A stretch of 64,000 nt of DNA, taken from assembly GCA_020635495.1 (NCBI GenBank), contig JACJZQ010000015.1:36091-100090 (forward strand). Direction: 5' to 3'. Numbering within the stretch: position 1 is the first letter of the stretch; each line of letters opens with the position of its first letter. Made by a program: the position numbers and the translations under genes. The notes below the pieces were generated by a model. It saw nothing but the letters and a program-made list of their open reading frames with translations. It ran no database searches and was not told the DNA's origin. Positions 35,707 through 44,801 of the stretch are shown here, piece by piece. The DNA comes from Flavobacteriales bacterium. Lineage in GTDB: Bacteria; Bacteroidota; Bacteroidia; UBA10329.

Positions 35707-37118
35707 ATCCACGGTTACAGACATTCAAGTACATTCTATTCGATTGGCTGGCCGCCTCAGCAACTTGGAGTCTGTTCTTTTTCTACCGGAAAACCGTTGT
35801 GGAAAGCCAGATCTACGGGTACCAGATCATGGTCAATATGGACCATCGGTTCATCCAAGGGCTCATTCTGATACCCATTTTCTGGGTGTTATTCTATGCA
35901 CTTCTGGGCACGTATCGCAACGTTTACCGAAAATCTAGATTAAGGGAACTGGGCCAAACCATTGCCGCAACTACAATTGGCGTAACAGCCATCTTTTTTG
36001 CGCTGATATTGGATGATCAAGTAGTCAATTACACCACGTATTACCAGTCGTACGTGGTCTTGTTCGGTGCTCATTTCGGATTGACATTCCTATTCCGATT
36101 CATTCTTTCGAGCATTACGGCATCTAAGATTCACAGTAGAAAATTCGGGTTTCCGACATTGATGATCGGAAGCGATGCAAAAGCAGTGGAACTCTATCAG
36201 GAACTGGAAGACCAGCAACGTTCTTCTGGCAATCTGTTCAAAGGATTTATTCGGGTAAAGGAGCGCGAAAGCTATCCTTTGGAAAATCATCTCCCTTTCC
36301 TCGGTACCATGGACCGAATATCTGAAGTGCTGGATGAGCATAAGATTGAGGAGGTGATCATAGCACTGGAATCAAGCGAGCACCAGAGCCTTCAGATGAT
36401 TCTGAACAAGGTAAACGGCAGGAATATCATCGTTAAGGTTATTCCAGATATGTACGATATCCTTTCGGGATCGGTAAGAATGGATTCCATTTATGGGACG
36501 CCACTTATTCAGGTAAGACAGGATATTCTGGAGCCATGGCAATTGGTGACCAAAAGAGCGGGAGACATCATCGTCTCATCGCTTGCGCTCATTGTTCTAT
36601 CGCCACTTTATCTCCTTACGGCAATTGGAGTTAAACTGAGCAGTCCTGGACCGATATTCTATGCTCAGGAAAGAATTGGAAAGGGCGGAAAACCCTTTAA
36701 AATATTCAAGTTCAGATCTATGATAGTGGATGCCGAAAAGGCTGGGCCTGCCCTATCTAGCGACCATGACCCACGGATAACGCCATTCGGAAGGTTCATG
36801 CGCAAAGTGCGATTGGACGAAGTACCGCAGTTCTACAATGTTCTTATTGGAGATATGAGTTTGGTTGGACCCAGACCAGAGCGTCAATATTTCATCGATC
36901 AAATTGTGAAGGAGGCTCCGCACTACACGCACCTGCTCAAAGTAAAACCCGGAATTACATCGTGGGGAATGGTGAAATACGGTTATGCCGAAAATGTGGA
37001 GCAGATGATACGAAGAATGAAATTCGACCTGCTTTACATAGAGAATATGAGCCTTCTGGTAGACATCAAAATCCTGATCTACACGGTTCAGACCGTTCTG
37101 ATGGGTAGAGGGAAATAG
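35703..37118 (+). CDS. Polyprenyl-phosphate glycosyl-1-phosphate transferase (exopolysaccharide initiation)
   Basis: 471 residues from GTG at 35703 (GTGA overlap with the lipoprotein). An N-terminal multi-spanning part (about 4-5 segments to residue 135), a nucleotide-binding-like middle domain (LMIGSDAKAVELYQELE), and the C-terminal catalytic sugar transferase with KRAGDIIVSSLALIVLSPLYL, FKFRSM, LDEVPQFYNVLIGDMSLVGPRPE and the final VKPGITSWGMVKYGY. It starts lipid-linked glycan synthesis on undecaprenyl phosphate. No polysaccharide cluster surrounds it. Confidence 0.9.
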   Translation: MNPRLQTFKYILFDWLAASATWSLFFFYRKTVVESQIYGYQIMVNMDHRFIQGLILIPIFWVLFYALLGTYRNVYRKSRLRELGQTIAATTIGVTAIFFALILDDQVVNYTTYYQSYVVLFGAHFGLTFLFRFILSSITASKIHSRKFGFPTLMIGSDAKAVELYQELEDQQRSSGNLFKGFIRVKERESYPLENHLPFLGTMDRISEVLDEHKIEEVIIALESSEHQSLQMILNKVNGRNIIVKVIPDMYDILSGSVRMDSIYGTPLIQVRQDILEPWQLVTKRAGDIIVSSLALIVLSPLYLLTAIGVKLSSPGPIFYAQERIGKGGKPFKIFKFRSMIVDAEKAGPALSSDHDPRITPFGRFMRKVRLDEVPQFYNVLIGDMSLVGPRPERQYFIDQIVKEAPHYTHLLKVKPGITSWGMVKYGYAENVEQMIRRMKFDLLYIENMSLLVDIKILIYTVQTVLMGRGK

Positions 37119-37127
37119 CGTATCTAC

Positions 37128-40100
37128 TTACTTCCCTTCAACGAAATACATCTCCAGTTCACCTTTTCCTTTGGCTACGATCTTGCCACGGGATGTGAAT
37201 TGAAATTTATCCTTGGTGAGTTCGTACGTACTCTCAGACACATTGATCTTCATCGGCTCAGAATTCTGTTCCATTCTGGCCGCGGTATTAACGGCATCGC
37301 CCCAGATATCGAACGCGAACTTCTTAACTCCGACAATTCCGGAAATAACACCGCCCGAGTGAACCCCGATGCGAACATTGAAAGTCCTATCACCTATTTC
37401 CTTCTTCCTATTGAGCATGAATTCCCTTACCTCCAATGCCACGTTAATAATCGATTCGGCATGTTTGGCATTCGGTGCAGGAAGTCCGGCTACTGCGATG
37501 TACGCGTCTCCAACGGTCTTTATCTTCTCTACTTTGTGCTTGGTTGTGATCTCATCAAACGCTTTGAAGCATACATGCAACTCATCAATAAGCTCTTGCG
37601 GACTGAGTTGCTGGCTCATTTCGGTAAAGTCAACAAAATCGGTAAACAGCACAGTAACATTATCATAGCTACGGGCAACAGACCTACCATTCTTCTTCAA
37701 CTCATCTGCGATCTGAGCCGGTAAGATGTTCAAGAGCAGGTCATCAGACTTTTTCATCTCCTCTTCCAACTCCACGGTTCGCTCTTTTACAAGCATTTCC
37801 ATATTGTCGTAAAGCATGGCGTTTTGGATGGAGATGGCCGCCTGAGATGCAAGCATGGTGGCCAAGTTCACACGGTTTGAATTGAATATTCCAGAGGCAA
37901 GATTGTTCTCAAAATAGGCAACGGCCACCACCTTGTTCTGTCTGCTTACAGGAACACACAGAACCGACCGCACTTTTTGCGATTTCAGATATGGATCGTT
38001 GTTCCATCGCTCATCGGTCTGGGCATCTTCCAAGATCAGATTCTTAGCCGTTCTTAAGGTTACATTCACAACCGCAGCACTCAGTTTATTGGTGCCGTTC
38101 AGATCTTCAGACTGAAGCATCTGCGGTTCTCCGCTTACACCGAGTTCAGCCTCTATGGTCAACTGATCATCACGATTAAGAAGTAGGAAACCACGTTGTG
38201 CACCCAAATTCTCCATCAGGATCTTCAACAGTTTCTTCAACAGGTTTCCAAGAACAATTTCTCCAGAAATGGCCTGAGAACTTCTAAGAACAGATTCCAT
38301 GTCTATCAACTCACTCATGGATCTATCTGCCATTCCCCTGTCTCCGCTCACATCAGTAAACATTTGAGGATGCAATTCTCTCAAATGCTCTGCTTTTCTG
38401 TGGGCTCCGAAGTTGGTCCAGACAGCTTCTGCCTGTTGAAGGAATTTTGCTCCTTTCTGATGGTCGTTCTGTTTCAAGCACCACATTCCAAGGTGCTCAT
38501 TTGCCATGGCCTCTATCATCAGATGCTCGTTCTGAGAGGCTTCTTCAATGGCTTCCAAGAAATGGTCCTCCGCAGAATTGGGTTCTGTAACCGTACTCCA
38601 TTCTGCCTTGGCCAACAGGTATCTACTGCGGAAATTATCCGGCTGCGCCTCTGCCCACTTTCCAAGCTGGCGTAAGCTCAGTCTCAATCCAGCCGAATTC
38701 CTCAATCGCTTCAAGCCTGAAAGATTTCTGAGTTCAGAGCTCAGAATAAGCACTTTGAACAGATGATGCTCTATCTGCGGCATGGTGGTGGGCGCACCCT
38801 GATCGATCATGTTCGCCTTGCGCATGGTAACCACTGCCGACCTTGAATCTCCAAACAGATACTGTTCGGCCTCCTTGTAAACATAGTGCCACGAAAGCGC
38901 CATCAGCAATCGGTTCTGCTCCAAACTGGCTATGAGTTTGTTCTCATCAAAAGCCAGAACATCCAACTTCTCGTAATCTGGATGGCTGTATCCGCTCAGA
39001 GCCGTCATAAATCTTCTGAGCACAAGAAGCAACTTCTCCGAATATCCTTCACCTATTCTATGAACGAAATTGGAGTATTCCACCGCGTTCTTGTACACTT
39101 CCGGAATCGGCATTCCGAGATACAGTTCCTTGCTTGACATGGTGAACAGGCTGTACGATGCAAACACATATGAGCCATTATTGACCAGCAATTGATACGC
39201 CTCTCGCAATAGAGGAAAGGTTTCCTTGACCGGTTCGTACCAATGCTGCGTTGCGAAGCATTTCAAGAACTTCACCTTGCCTATTACAATGGGGTCGTTG
39301 CTGTTCTCTATGAGTTTTTGGGCCAACTCAGAGAATGCCTTACTGTTCTCGAAATTGCCCAAAGCTGCACCTTCAATAAAACCGAACAATCCATAGCCGA
39401 AAGCAGTCTCTGGTGCGTTTCCATATTTAATGGAAAGCTGCGTCATCTTGTTCACCAGCAAAACCATGGTATTGGCATCATACACATAGGCCGTTGCGCT
39501 GATGTTGAGCAACGTGTTCATGGCGTTCAGCGCAGCTTCATTGGTCATGGTTGGCGCATGCTCAAAAGCCGCAATGTTTTTTCCGGCCAACATCAGCTTG
39601 GAGCGAATAAGCTCTGGCGCAACCTGCAACAGACTTGGTTCTGCCAAGAATTTGACACCGTATTCAGCCAATACCTTGGCACCGAACTCCAGCGTTTCCT
39701 TGTTTCTGGCCTGCTGGCTGTACTGCCTTAATTGAATATCGAACAGTTGATGATGATGCTTTGGGTCTTTGACCTTTTTCTCAATGAGACGGTAAAGGTT
39801 TTCGGCCTCGTCATAGTTTCCGCTCATGTATTCACACTCGGCCAAGCTCAGGAAGGCTTCCACCGTTTCATCATAATCAACATCCCAAGAATTCTTGGAA
39901 AACAGCGATGTTGAGATTCGATATAACTGCAAAGCAACCTGATACGCAACCGCTTCCTTAGCCTTTGCTGCCCCTTTCAGGTTGAGTCTTTTGATGAGTT
40001 CGAGTTCTTTCTCATCCTGCACCAGATCCAAAGCCTGGTTGTAGTGATTCACCAATTCAAAAAGACGGTCTTCCAGCAGTGTTCCCTGATAGAGTTCAAC

Positions 40101-42239
40101 CAACTTCCGAGCAATATTGAGGTGCACCGTTTTGCTTTGAGACTCATTCATCAACGAATAAGCGGCCTGCTGCACCCTATCGTGAGAAAATCTGTACCTA
40201 GTTTCTTTATAAACACCTGCCGATTCTATATCGGCAAGCTTGTAATGCTCATCTAGCGGAAAAATGAAGTTGTTGGACATGGAAACCCACAACAGTTTTG
40301 CGGTTTCTGTAGGAGATTTCCCAACAATGCTTGCCAGTGTTGACAGGTTGAACTGATTACCCAAGCATGCTGCCAAGGTCAGCACCTCTTGCGACTCTTG
40401 CGGAATGGTTCCTATCCGTTCAGAAAGAAGTTCTACCAGATTCTCCGTTATCTGTGCCTGTCTTACATCTTGAATGTTCCACTGCCATTCGTTCTGTTCC
40501 TTATCGTAATAGATCAGATGGCCATCTGCCAATCGCTGAACGAATGACTTGACGAAAAACGGGTTTGAACCTGTTTTTCGGTCAATGAGAGCAGCCAGTT
40601 CTTTGGTTTCTGACACGTCAGATTTAAGCGTATCAGCCAAGAATAACTGCAAATCATCCAAATCAAGTGGCGCAAGGGTGAGTTTCTGAACCTCAACATC
40701 CTTCTCCTTAAGATCTTGCATGGCAATGGTCAGCGGGTGCGACCCATCAACCTCATTATCTCTGTAAGCTCCAATAAAGAACAGATATCCGTTATTGTCA
40801 TCTTCTGCCAACCGGTCAATGAAACGGATAGTTGCAGCATCTGCCCACTGAAGGTCATCTATGAACAATGTAAGAGGGTGCTCCTGCGATGCGAAACAAC
40901 AGATGAAGGCGGCCAAGGTGTCTTTGAACCTATTCTGTGCCTCGGCAACTGCCAGATGAGAAAGTTCTGGTTGCACACCGATAAGTGACCTCAGTTCCGG
41001 CAAAACGTCTATCAGGATCTTACCATTTCCGTTCAAGGCCGCCAGAACCTTTCTGCGCCAATTGAACACAACATCTTCCGATTCCGACAGCACTTTGGAT
41101 ATCAACTCGTTCAGCGCATCCAAAAGCGCGCTGTAAGGAAGATTCTTCTTCAGCTGATCGTATTTACCGCTGACAAAAAGGCCTCTATCCTTCAGGATGG
41201 GTTTGTGAACCTCATTTACCAAGGCCGATTTACCGATTCCGGAATAACCACCAACCAACGTTATGGCAAATTCGCCAGAAGCAGCTTTGTGATAATTATC
41301 GAGCAACAGCCTGACCTCCTCATCTCTTCCATAAAGTTTCTGTGGGAAGGTGAGTTTTTGAATGTGGTCGTCCTCTCCAATTTCAAAATCATCAATTCTT
41401 CCCGTTTTGGCCAACTGAGATGCACAAACGTTGAGGTCAGCGATCAATCCCGCAGCAGATTGGTACCTGTCTTCAGAATTCTTAGCCAAAAGTTTCAAGA
41501 TTATCCTGTCGAGAACCTTAGGCACTTGATTGTTGAGTTGCGAAGGCGGCAAAGCCTGTCTGGCAATATGAGAATGGATAACCTCAATGATGTCATCGCT
41601 ATCAAACATTACCTCACCCGTAAGCATCTCATAGAAAATGGCACCCAAAGAGTAAAGGTTCGATCTTGAGTCAACCGAACGGTTCATTCGTCCGCTTTGC
41701 TCTGGAGCAATGTATTGCAACGACCTATCGTAATGATTGAGGTTGATGTAACCATTGAATTCGTCCGTCAGCAATGATGCCGACTCAAAATCCGTGATCT
41801 TGAGTTCATTGGTTTTTGAACTGTATAGAATGGCTCCCGGATGAAGCAGCGAGTGTGTAATTCCTCTGTCGTGAATTTCCTTGACCGCTTCTGCCAACAA
41901 CTGTGCTTTACCAATGAAATCAGGCAGTGGCAATGGAAAGGTCTTGTAGGCATCAAGCAATGAGCTATTGCCAAAATCTTCCATCACAAGAACACTGCTT
42001 CCCTCAAGTTTCAGAATCTCCCGTGCAATGGGCATGGCCTTAGAGCCATGCTGTTCCATAATAGAGAGCTCTCGCTTCAGTTTGGTTTCCGTTTCAAACC
42101 GGTCTCCTTTGTTAAAGACGATCTTAAGCAGAAACGAGCCGCCACCTTTCTCAAACGTACCACGTACCAGCACACGAGAGGCCGATCTGGCCAACTCCTC
42201 CGTAATGGTAAAACCCGGTATTTCTAAGACAGCGTTCAC
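37128..42239 (-). CDS. Giant sensor: pseudokinase - STAND ATPase - TPR-like - GAF - class III adenylate cyclase
   Basis: 1703 residues from a GTG at 42239. Residues 1-275: protein kinase-like domain with Lys39, but the HRD loop reads HSLLHPGAIL (129-138) and DFG reads DFE (150-152), so the catalytic Asp is missing and it is probably inactive. Residues ~300-650: STAND-type ATPase, Walker A GGYSGIGKS (330-338) and the LFIDDLQWAD Walker B. Residues ~700-1300: helical TPR-like region. ~1320-1480: GAF domain. A short coiled coil leads to the class III cyclase (1527-1700) with metal ligands Asp1534 and Asp1578, adenine-selecting Lys1574 and Asp1644, and Asn1651/Arg1655, all present, so active cAMP synthesis is predicted. 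Related proteins usually end in a histidine kinase. Operon with the lipoxygenase-like gene 12 bases upstream. Confidence 0.85.
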   Translation of the reverse strand: MNAVLEIPGFTITEELARSASRVLVRGTFEKGGGSFLLKIVFNKGDRFETETKLKRELSIMEQHGSKAMPIAREILKLEGSSVLVMEDFGNSSLLDAYKTFPLPLPDFIGKAQLLAEAVKEIHDRGITHSLLHPGAILYSSKTNELKITDFESASLLTDEFNGYINLNHYDRSLQYIAPEQSGRMNRSVDSRSNLYSLGAIFYEMLTGEVMFDSDDIIEVIHSHIARQALPPSQLNNQVPKVLDRIILKLLAKNSEDRYQSAAGLIADLNVCASQLAKTGRIDDFEIGEDDHIQKLTFPQKLYGRDEEVRLLLDNYHKAASGEFAITLVGGYSGIGKSALVNEVHKPILKDRGLFVSGKYDQLKKNLPYSALLDALNELISKVLSESEDVVFNWRRKVLAALNGNGKILIDVLPELRSLIGVQPELSHLAVAEAQNRFKDTLAAFICCFASQEHPLTLFIDDLQWADAATIRFIDRLAEDDNNGYLFFIGAYRDNEVDGSHPLTIAMQDLKEKDVEVQKLTLAPLDLDDLQLFLADTLKSDVSETKELAALIDRKTGSNPFFVKSFVQRLADGHLIYYDKEQNEWQWNIQDVRQAQITENLVELLSERIGTIPQESQEVLTLAACLGNQFNLSTLASIVGKSPTETAKLLWVSMSNNFIFPLDEHYKLADIESAGVYKETRYRFSHDRVQQAAYSLMNESQSKTVHLNIARKLVELYQGTLLEDRLFELVNHYNQALDLVQDEKELELIKRLNLKGAAKAKEAVAYQVALQLYRISTSLFSKNSWDVDYDETVEAFLSLAECEYMSGNYDEAENLYRLIEKKVKDPKHHHQLFDIQLRQYSQQARNKETLEFGAKVLAEYGVKFLAEPSLLQVAPELIRSKLMLAGKNIAAFEHAPTMTNEAALNAMNTLLNISATAYVYDANTMVLLVNKMTQLSIKYGNAPETAFGYGLFGFIEGAALGNFENSKAFSELAQKLIENSNDPIVIGKVKFLKCFATQHWYEPVKETFPLLREAYQLLVNNGSYVFASYSLFTMSSKELYLGMPIPEVYKNAVEYSNFVHRIGEGYSEKLLLVLRRFMTALSGYSHPDYEKLDVLAFDENKLIASLEQNRLLMALSWHYVYKEAEQYLFGDSRSAVVTMRKANMIDQGAPTTMPQIEHHLFKVLILSSELRNLSGLKRLRNSAGLRLSLRQLGKWAEAQPDNFRSRYLLAKAEWSTVTEPNSAEDHFLEAIEEASQNEHLMIEAMANEHLGMWCLKQNDHQKGAKFLQQAEAVWTNFGAHRKAEHLRELHPQMFTDVSGDRGMADRSMSELIDMESVLRSSQAISGEIVLGNLLKKLLKILMENLGAQRGFLLLNRDDQLTIEAELGVSGEPQMLQSEDLNGTNKLSAAVVNVTLRTAKNLILEDAQTDERWNNDPYLKSQKVRSVLCVPVSRQNKVVAVAYFENNLASGIFNSNRVNLATMLASQAAISIQNAMLYDNMEMLVKERTVELEEEMKKSDDLLLNILPAQIADELKKNGRSVARSYDNVTVLFTDFVDFTEMSQQLSPQELIDELHVCFKAFDEITTKHKVEKIKTVGDAYIAVAGLPAPNAKHAESIINVALEVREFMLNRKKEIGDRTFNVRIGVHSGGVISGIVGVKKFAFDIWGDAVNTAARMEQNSEPMKINVSESTYELTKDKFQFTSRGKIVAKGKGELEMYFVEGK

Positions 42240-42251
42240 CCGACTTTTCTT

Positions 42252-43778
42252 TTAATACTGGATACTTCTAGCGATCTGATTCAGCGGAATGAAATCCCGG
42301 ATGCCCTTTTCCTTTAGGCCTTTCTCCGTTGCGTGCAGGTCTTTTTTAAAGTCTCTGACATATGCATCCAACTCCGGGTCTCCGTTGAAATCGTAGGCCA
42401 TGTCTTGCAAGAGCGTAACGTTGGTAGGAATGAAGAACATTTTCCAACACATGCGTTGCTTGTAGGCATCAACCCACGTTCGCAACGATTTCTGTGAATA
42501 ATGATGCACTTCTCTGCCTTGAGGAGCCGGAACACGCAAGCGAAATGGTACCTTGTGCACATCCATCTGACCATAATCGTAATGATCACTGGCATGACCC
42601 ACCGTCACATCCCAAATGATCTTGGCGGTTACCTTTTCCAGAACGGTGAATCCGTCTGAATACTCTTCAAATATCTCATCTCCGGTGGGGAAACGCTTCT
42701 TGATGTCTTGCTTGTCCTCTTCCTTCATATGAGGATTGGTGTTCAACCAACTGCTGATGTAATCTGCCCATTTCTTAATGTACCATTTATCGTCATCGGT
42801 CAGTTTGGAAAGCACCTTCTTGGTAAAGCGCTCAATACAATCGTAGTATTCTATCTGAAACCTACCGTATTCCGTATCCGGAACCTGTGGTGCCAACCAG
42901 AAATGATATGGCGGATAGGTCAAATGGCGGTCTTTCATGCCCATGTAAGCATCAACAAACAGTTGGGCAATGCCCGCCTCATCTCCCGTCAGGCCAGTGT
43001 AAGGCAACTCCCAATGGTTCTTGATGGGCGATTCCCATGAGGTCAAAACACCGAGGTCAAGTTCCAACGAAAACTCAAAATGAGGCAATAGCAAACGCTG
43101 CAGCAGATTGTCTTTGGGTAAAGCTGTCTTGGTAATGGCATTCACCGTATCCATTGGAAAATGCAGGAACGAATGCGTTGAAAGAACCAACCTGTTGGCG
43201 CATCCAAGCAAGGCGTGGTACTTGGCAAGGTCCCAAGCATCATTGTCTTCCGGATAAAGTACTGTGCCCTTTTCCATAGGCTCACCGTACGGCAAACAGA
43301 AATTGGCCAAGAATTCGAAACCATACTTATGGTCATCAGAACGTGCAAACAGACAAACCGTAGCGGCCGTGTAGCAACCTTCCTGCGGCTTCAAGCGACT
43401 CATGAGCCAAAGGTCATTCACATAGTACTCTCTGCCCTCAGGCAATCGGCTCATGTCAATACCTGGCAGATACTTTTCAATCTGATCCCGCTTCAGTTTC
43501 GTAAGGAACTTCGAGAAAGAGCGCACACAGAGCATGTCCACAAATTCCTCGTCAGACACTTTGGCCAAACCAGCATGGTTGATACCATACCATAGCGCAA
43601 CTGGCAGGTAATAGAATATCTGTGTGTAGTACCTTACTCCAATGTTGAGCTCATATTTCATGAGTTCCTTGCGTGGAATATTGACCACGGCCGGAAACTC
43701 TGTAAAAGGAAGTACTGGATTGGGTTGAGGCCATGGCCCCATACGGTTATATAGGAAATCTGATTGTGGTCGTTCCAT
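42252..43778 (-). CDS. Lipoxygenase-like protein with an altered metal site
   Basis: 508 residues, no signal peptide, no PLAT domain. Homology to lipoxygenases is inferred from motifs in order: WDLAK (182-186), THSFLH (201-206), LLQRLLLPHFEFSLELD (225-241, matching the HPxxxLLxPHxxxTxxIN block), GHASDH (394-399, in place of LHAAVN) and the C-terminal IPLNQIARSIQY (matching LxPxxIxNSIxI). Of the iron ligands, aligned positions give His202, His395, His399 (normally Asn) and C-terminal Tyr508 (normally Ile), while the first His appears to be lost (Leu197). Oxygenation of fatty acids is therefore uncertain. First gene of a two-gene operon with the adenylate cyclase sensor. Confidence 0.65.
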   Translation of the reverse strand: MERPQSDFLYNRMGPWPQPNPVLPFTEFPAVVNIPRKELMKYELNIGVRYYTQIFYYLPVALWYGINHAGLAKVSDEEFVDMLCVRSFSKFLTKLKRDQIEKYLPGIDMSRLPEGREYYVNDLWLMSRLKPQEGCYTAATVCLFARSDDHKYGFEFLANFCLPYGEPMEKGTVLYPEDNDAWDLAKYHALLGCANRLVLSTHSFLHFPMDTVNAITKTALPKDNLLQRLLLPHFEFSLELDLGVLTSWESPIKNHWELPYTGLTGDEAGIAQLFVDAYMGMKDRHLTYPPYHFWLAPQVPDTEYGRFQIEYYDCIERFTKKVLSKLTDDDKWYIKKWADYISSWLNTNPHMKEEDKQDIKKRFPTGDEIFEEYSDGFTVLEKVTAKIIWDVTVGHASDHYDYGQMDVHKVPFRLRVPAPQGREVHHYSQKSLRTWVDAYKQRMCWKMFFIPTNVTLLQDMAYDFNGDPELDAYVRDFKKDLHATEKGLKEKGIRDFIPLNQIARSIQY

Positions 43779-43807
43779 GAGGAGGTGGTTGTTGGTTAGG
43801 ATAAACG

Positions 43808-43839
43808 CAAATTAACAGTTCCACACGTTGCATGTTCAA
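43808..43839 (-). promoter_or_regulatory. Candidate promoter of the lipoxygenase-like/cyclase operon
   Basis: On the minus strand TTG (43839-43837), 21 bases, then TTAATTTG (43815-43808), which matches TAnnTTTG at seven of eight positions; the ATG follows 29 bases later at 43778. Confidence 0.35.
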
Positions 43840-43965
43840 GATTTCCTGATTTGGTGCAAGATATGATGATTTAAATGCAGACCAACCAATAAAGATTCTA
43901 AATTGAACACGATCGGATTAACATCGGACAATATCCTCCAAATTCAAACGTATCGATTGTATTCT

Positions 43966-44796
43966 ATGAGGCTTGCAGTGGTCATATGCATTATGTTGGG
44001 AATTCAGATTGGCTTTGCCCAAGAATCAAGGACCCATACCGTGTTTTTTGAGTACGACAAATTCGATGTGAACACATCAGAATCTTCCAAACTGACAACT
44101 TGGTTGAACACGCTACCTGATTCATTGGCCAAATTGGAAATCTGCGGTTACACCGATTTCATCGGATGGGAGAATTACAATCTATCCTTATCTGAAAAGC
44201 GCGCAAACAACGTTGTTGCTTTCATTGAGAATGAAGGAATTCTGCGCTACAAAATGTCATTGCTCTCATTTGTTGGCGAGAAAGAGTCCGTACCCAATGA
44301 ATCTGTTGATGGAACTCCCAAGGATCGGAAAGTTGTAGTGACTGCCACGTTCTACCCTAAGTCAGCAGAGTTGAATCCGGTTAGGAAAGACGTTTCAGAA
44401 GAAACGGACCTTTTGGCATCTGCCGAAGTTGGGCAGTCAATCGTATTCTCTAATCTCAATTTCTTTCCAGGAAGACATTTCCTCATTCCTCAGGCTCTGC
44501 CCAATTTAGAACGGTTGGCTGAAACGCTGAAGAAGAATCCCAATCTGGAGATAGAAATTCAAGGACATATATGCTGTAAACTGGATTCTTTGGATGGATT
44601 CGACCAGAACACCCACACGTACGAATTGAGTGTAAATCGGGCCAAGTACATTCATGACCAACTGATCTTGAACGGGGTGACAAACAAGATGACGTTTCGA
44701 GGCTTTGCAGGAAAACGCCCCTTGATCTTTCCAGAAGTTACAGATGAAGACCGGCAGAGAAACAGGCGTGTAGAAATTAAGGTGACCAAGAAATAG
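43966..44796 (+). CDS. Protein with two OmpA-like domains
   Basis: 276 residues from the ATG at 43966, which gives a signal peptide (MRLAVVICIMLGIQIGFAQ). Two OmpA-like peptidoglycan-binding domains follow: the first from HTVFFEYDKFDVNT with ICGYTDFIGWENYNLSLSEKRA, the second from SIVFSNLNFFPGRH with IEIQGHICC and a closing NRAKYIHDQLI...RNRRVEIK. The second has HICC in place of the usual HTD/HTN, so its diaminopimelate contact is altered. No membrane barrel is present, so it is probably periplasmic. Convergent with the WD40 gene, five bases apart. Confidence 0.85.
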   Translation: MRLAVVICIMLGIQIGFAQESRTHTVFFEYDKFDVNTSESSKLTTWLNTLPDSLAKLEICGYTDFIGWENYNLSLSEKRANNVVAFIENEGILRYKMSLLSFVGEKESVPNESVDGTPKDRKVVVTATFYPKSAELNPVRKDVSEETDLLASAEVGQSIVFSNLNFFPGRHFLIPQALPNLERLAETLKKNPNLEIEIQGHICCKLDSLDGFDQNTHTYELSVNRAKYIHDQLILNGVTNKMTFRGFAGKRPLIFPEVTDEDRQRNRRVEIKVTKK

Positions 44797-44801
44797 CCGA
44801 G

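Noticed and set aside
38196..38675. Plus-strand frames within the cyclase gene
   Set aside because: Antisense to the TPR/GAF regions and without motifs.
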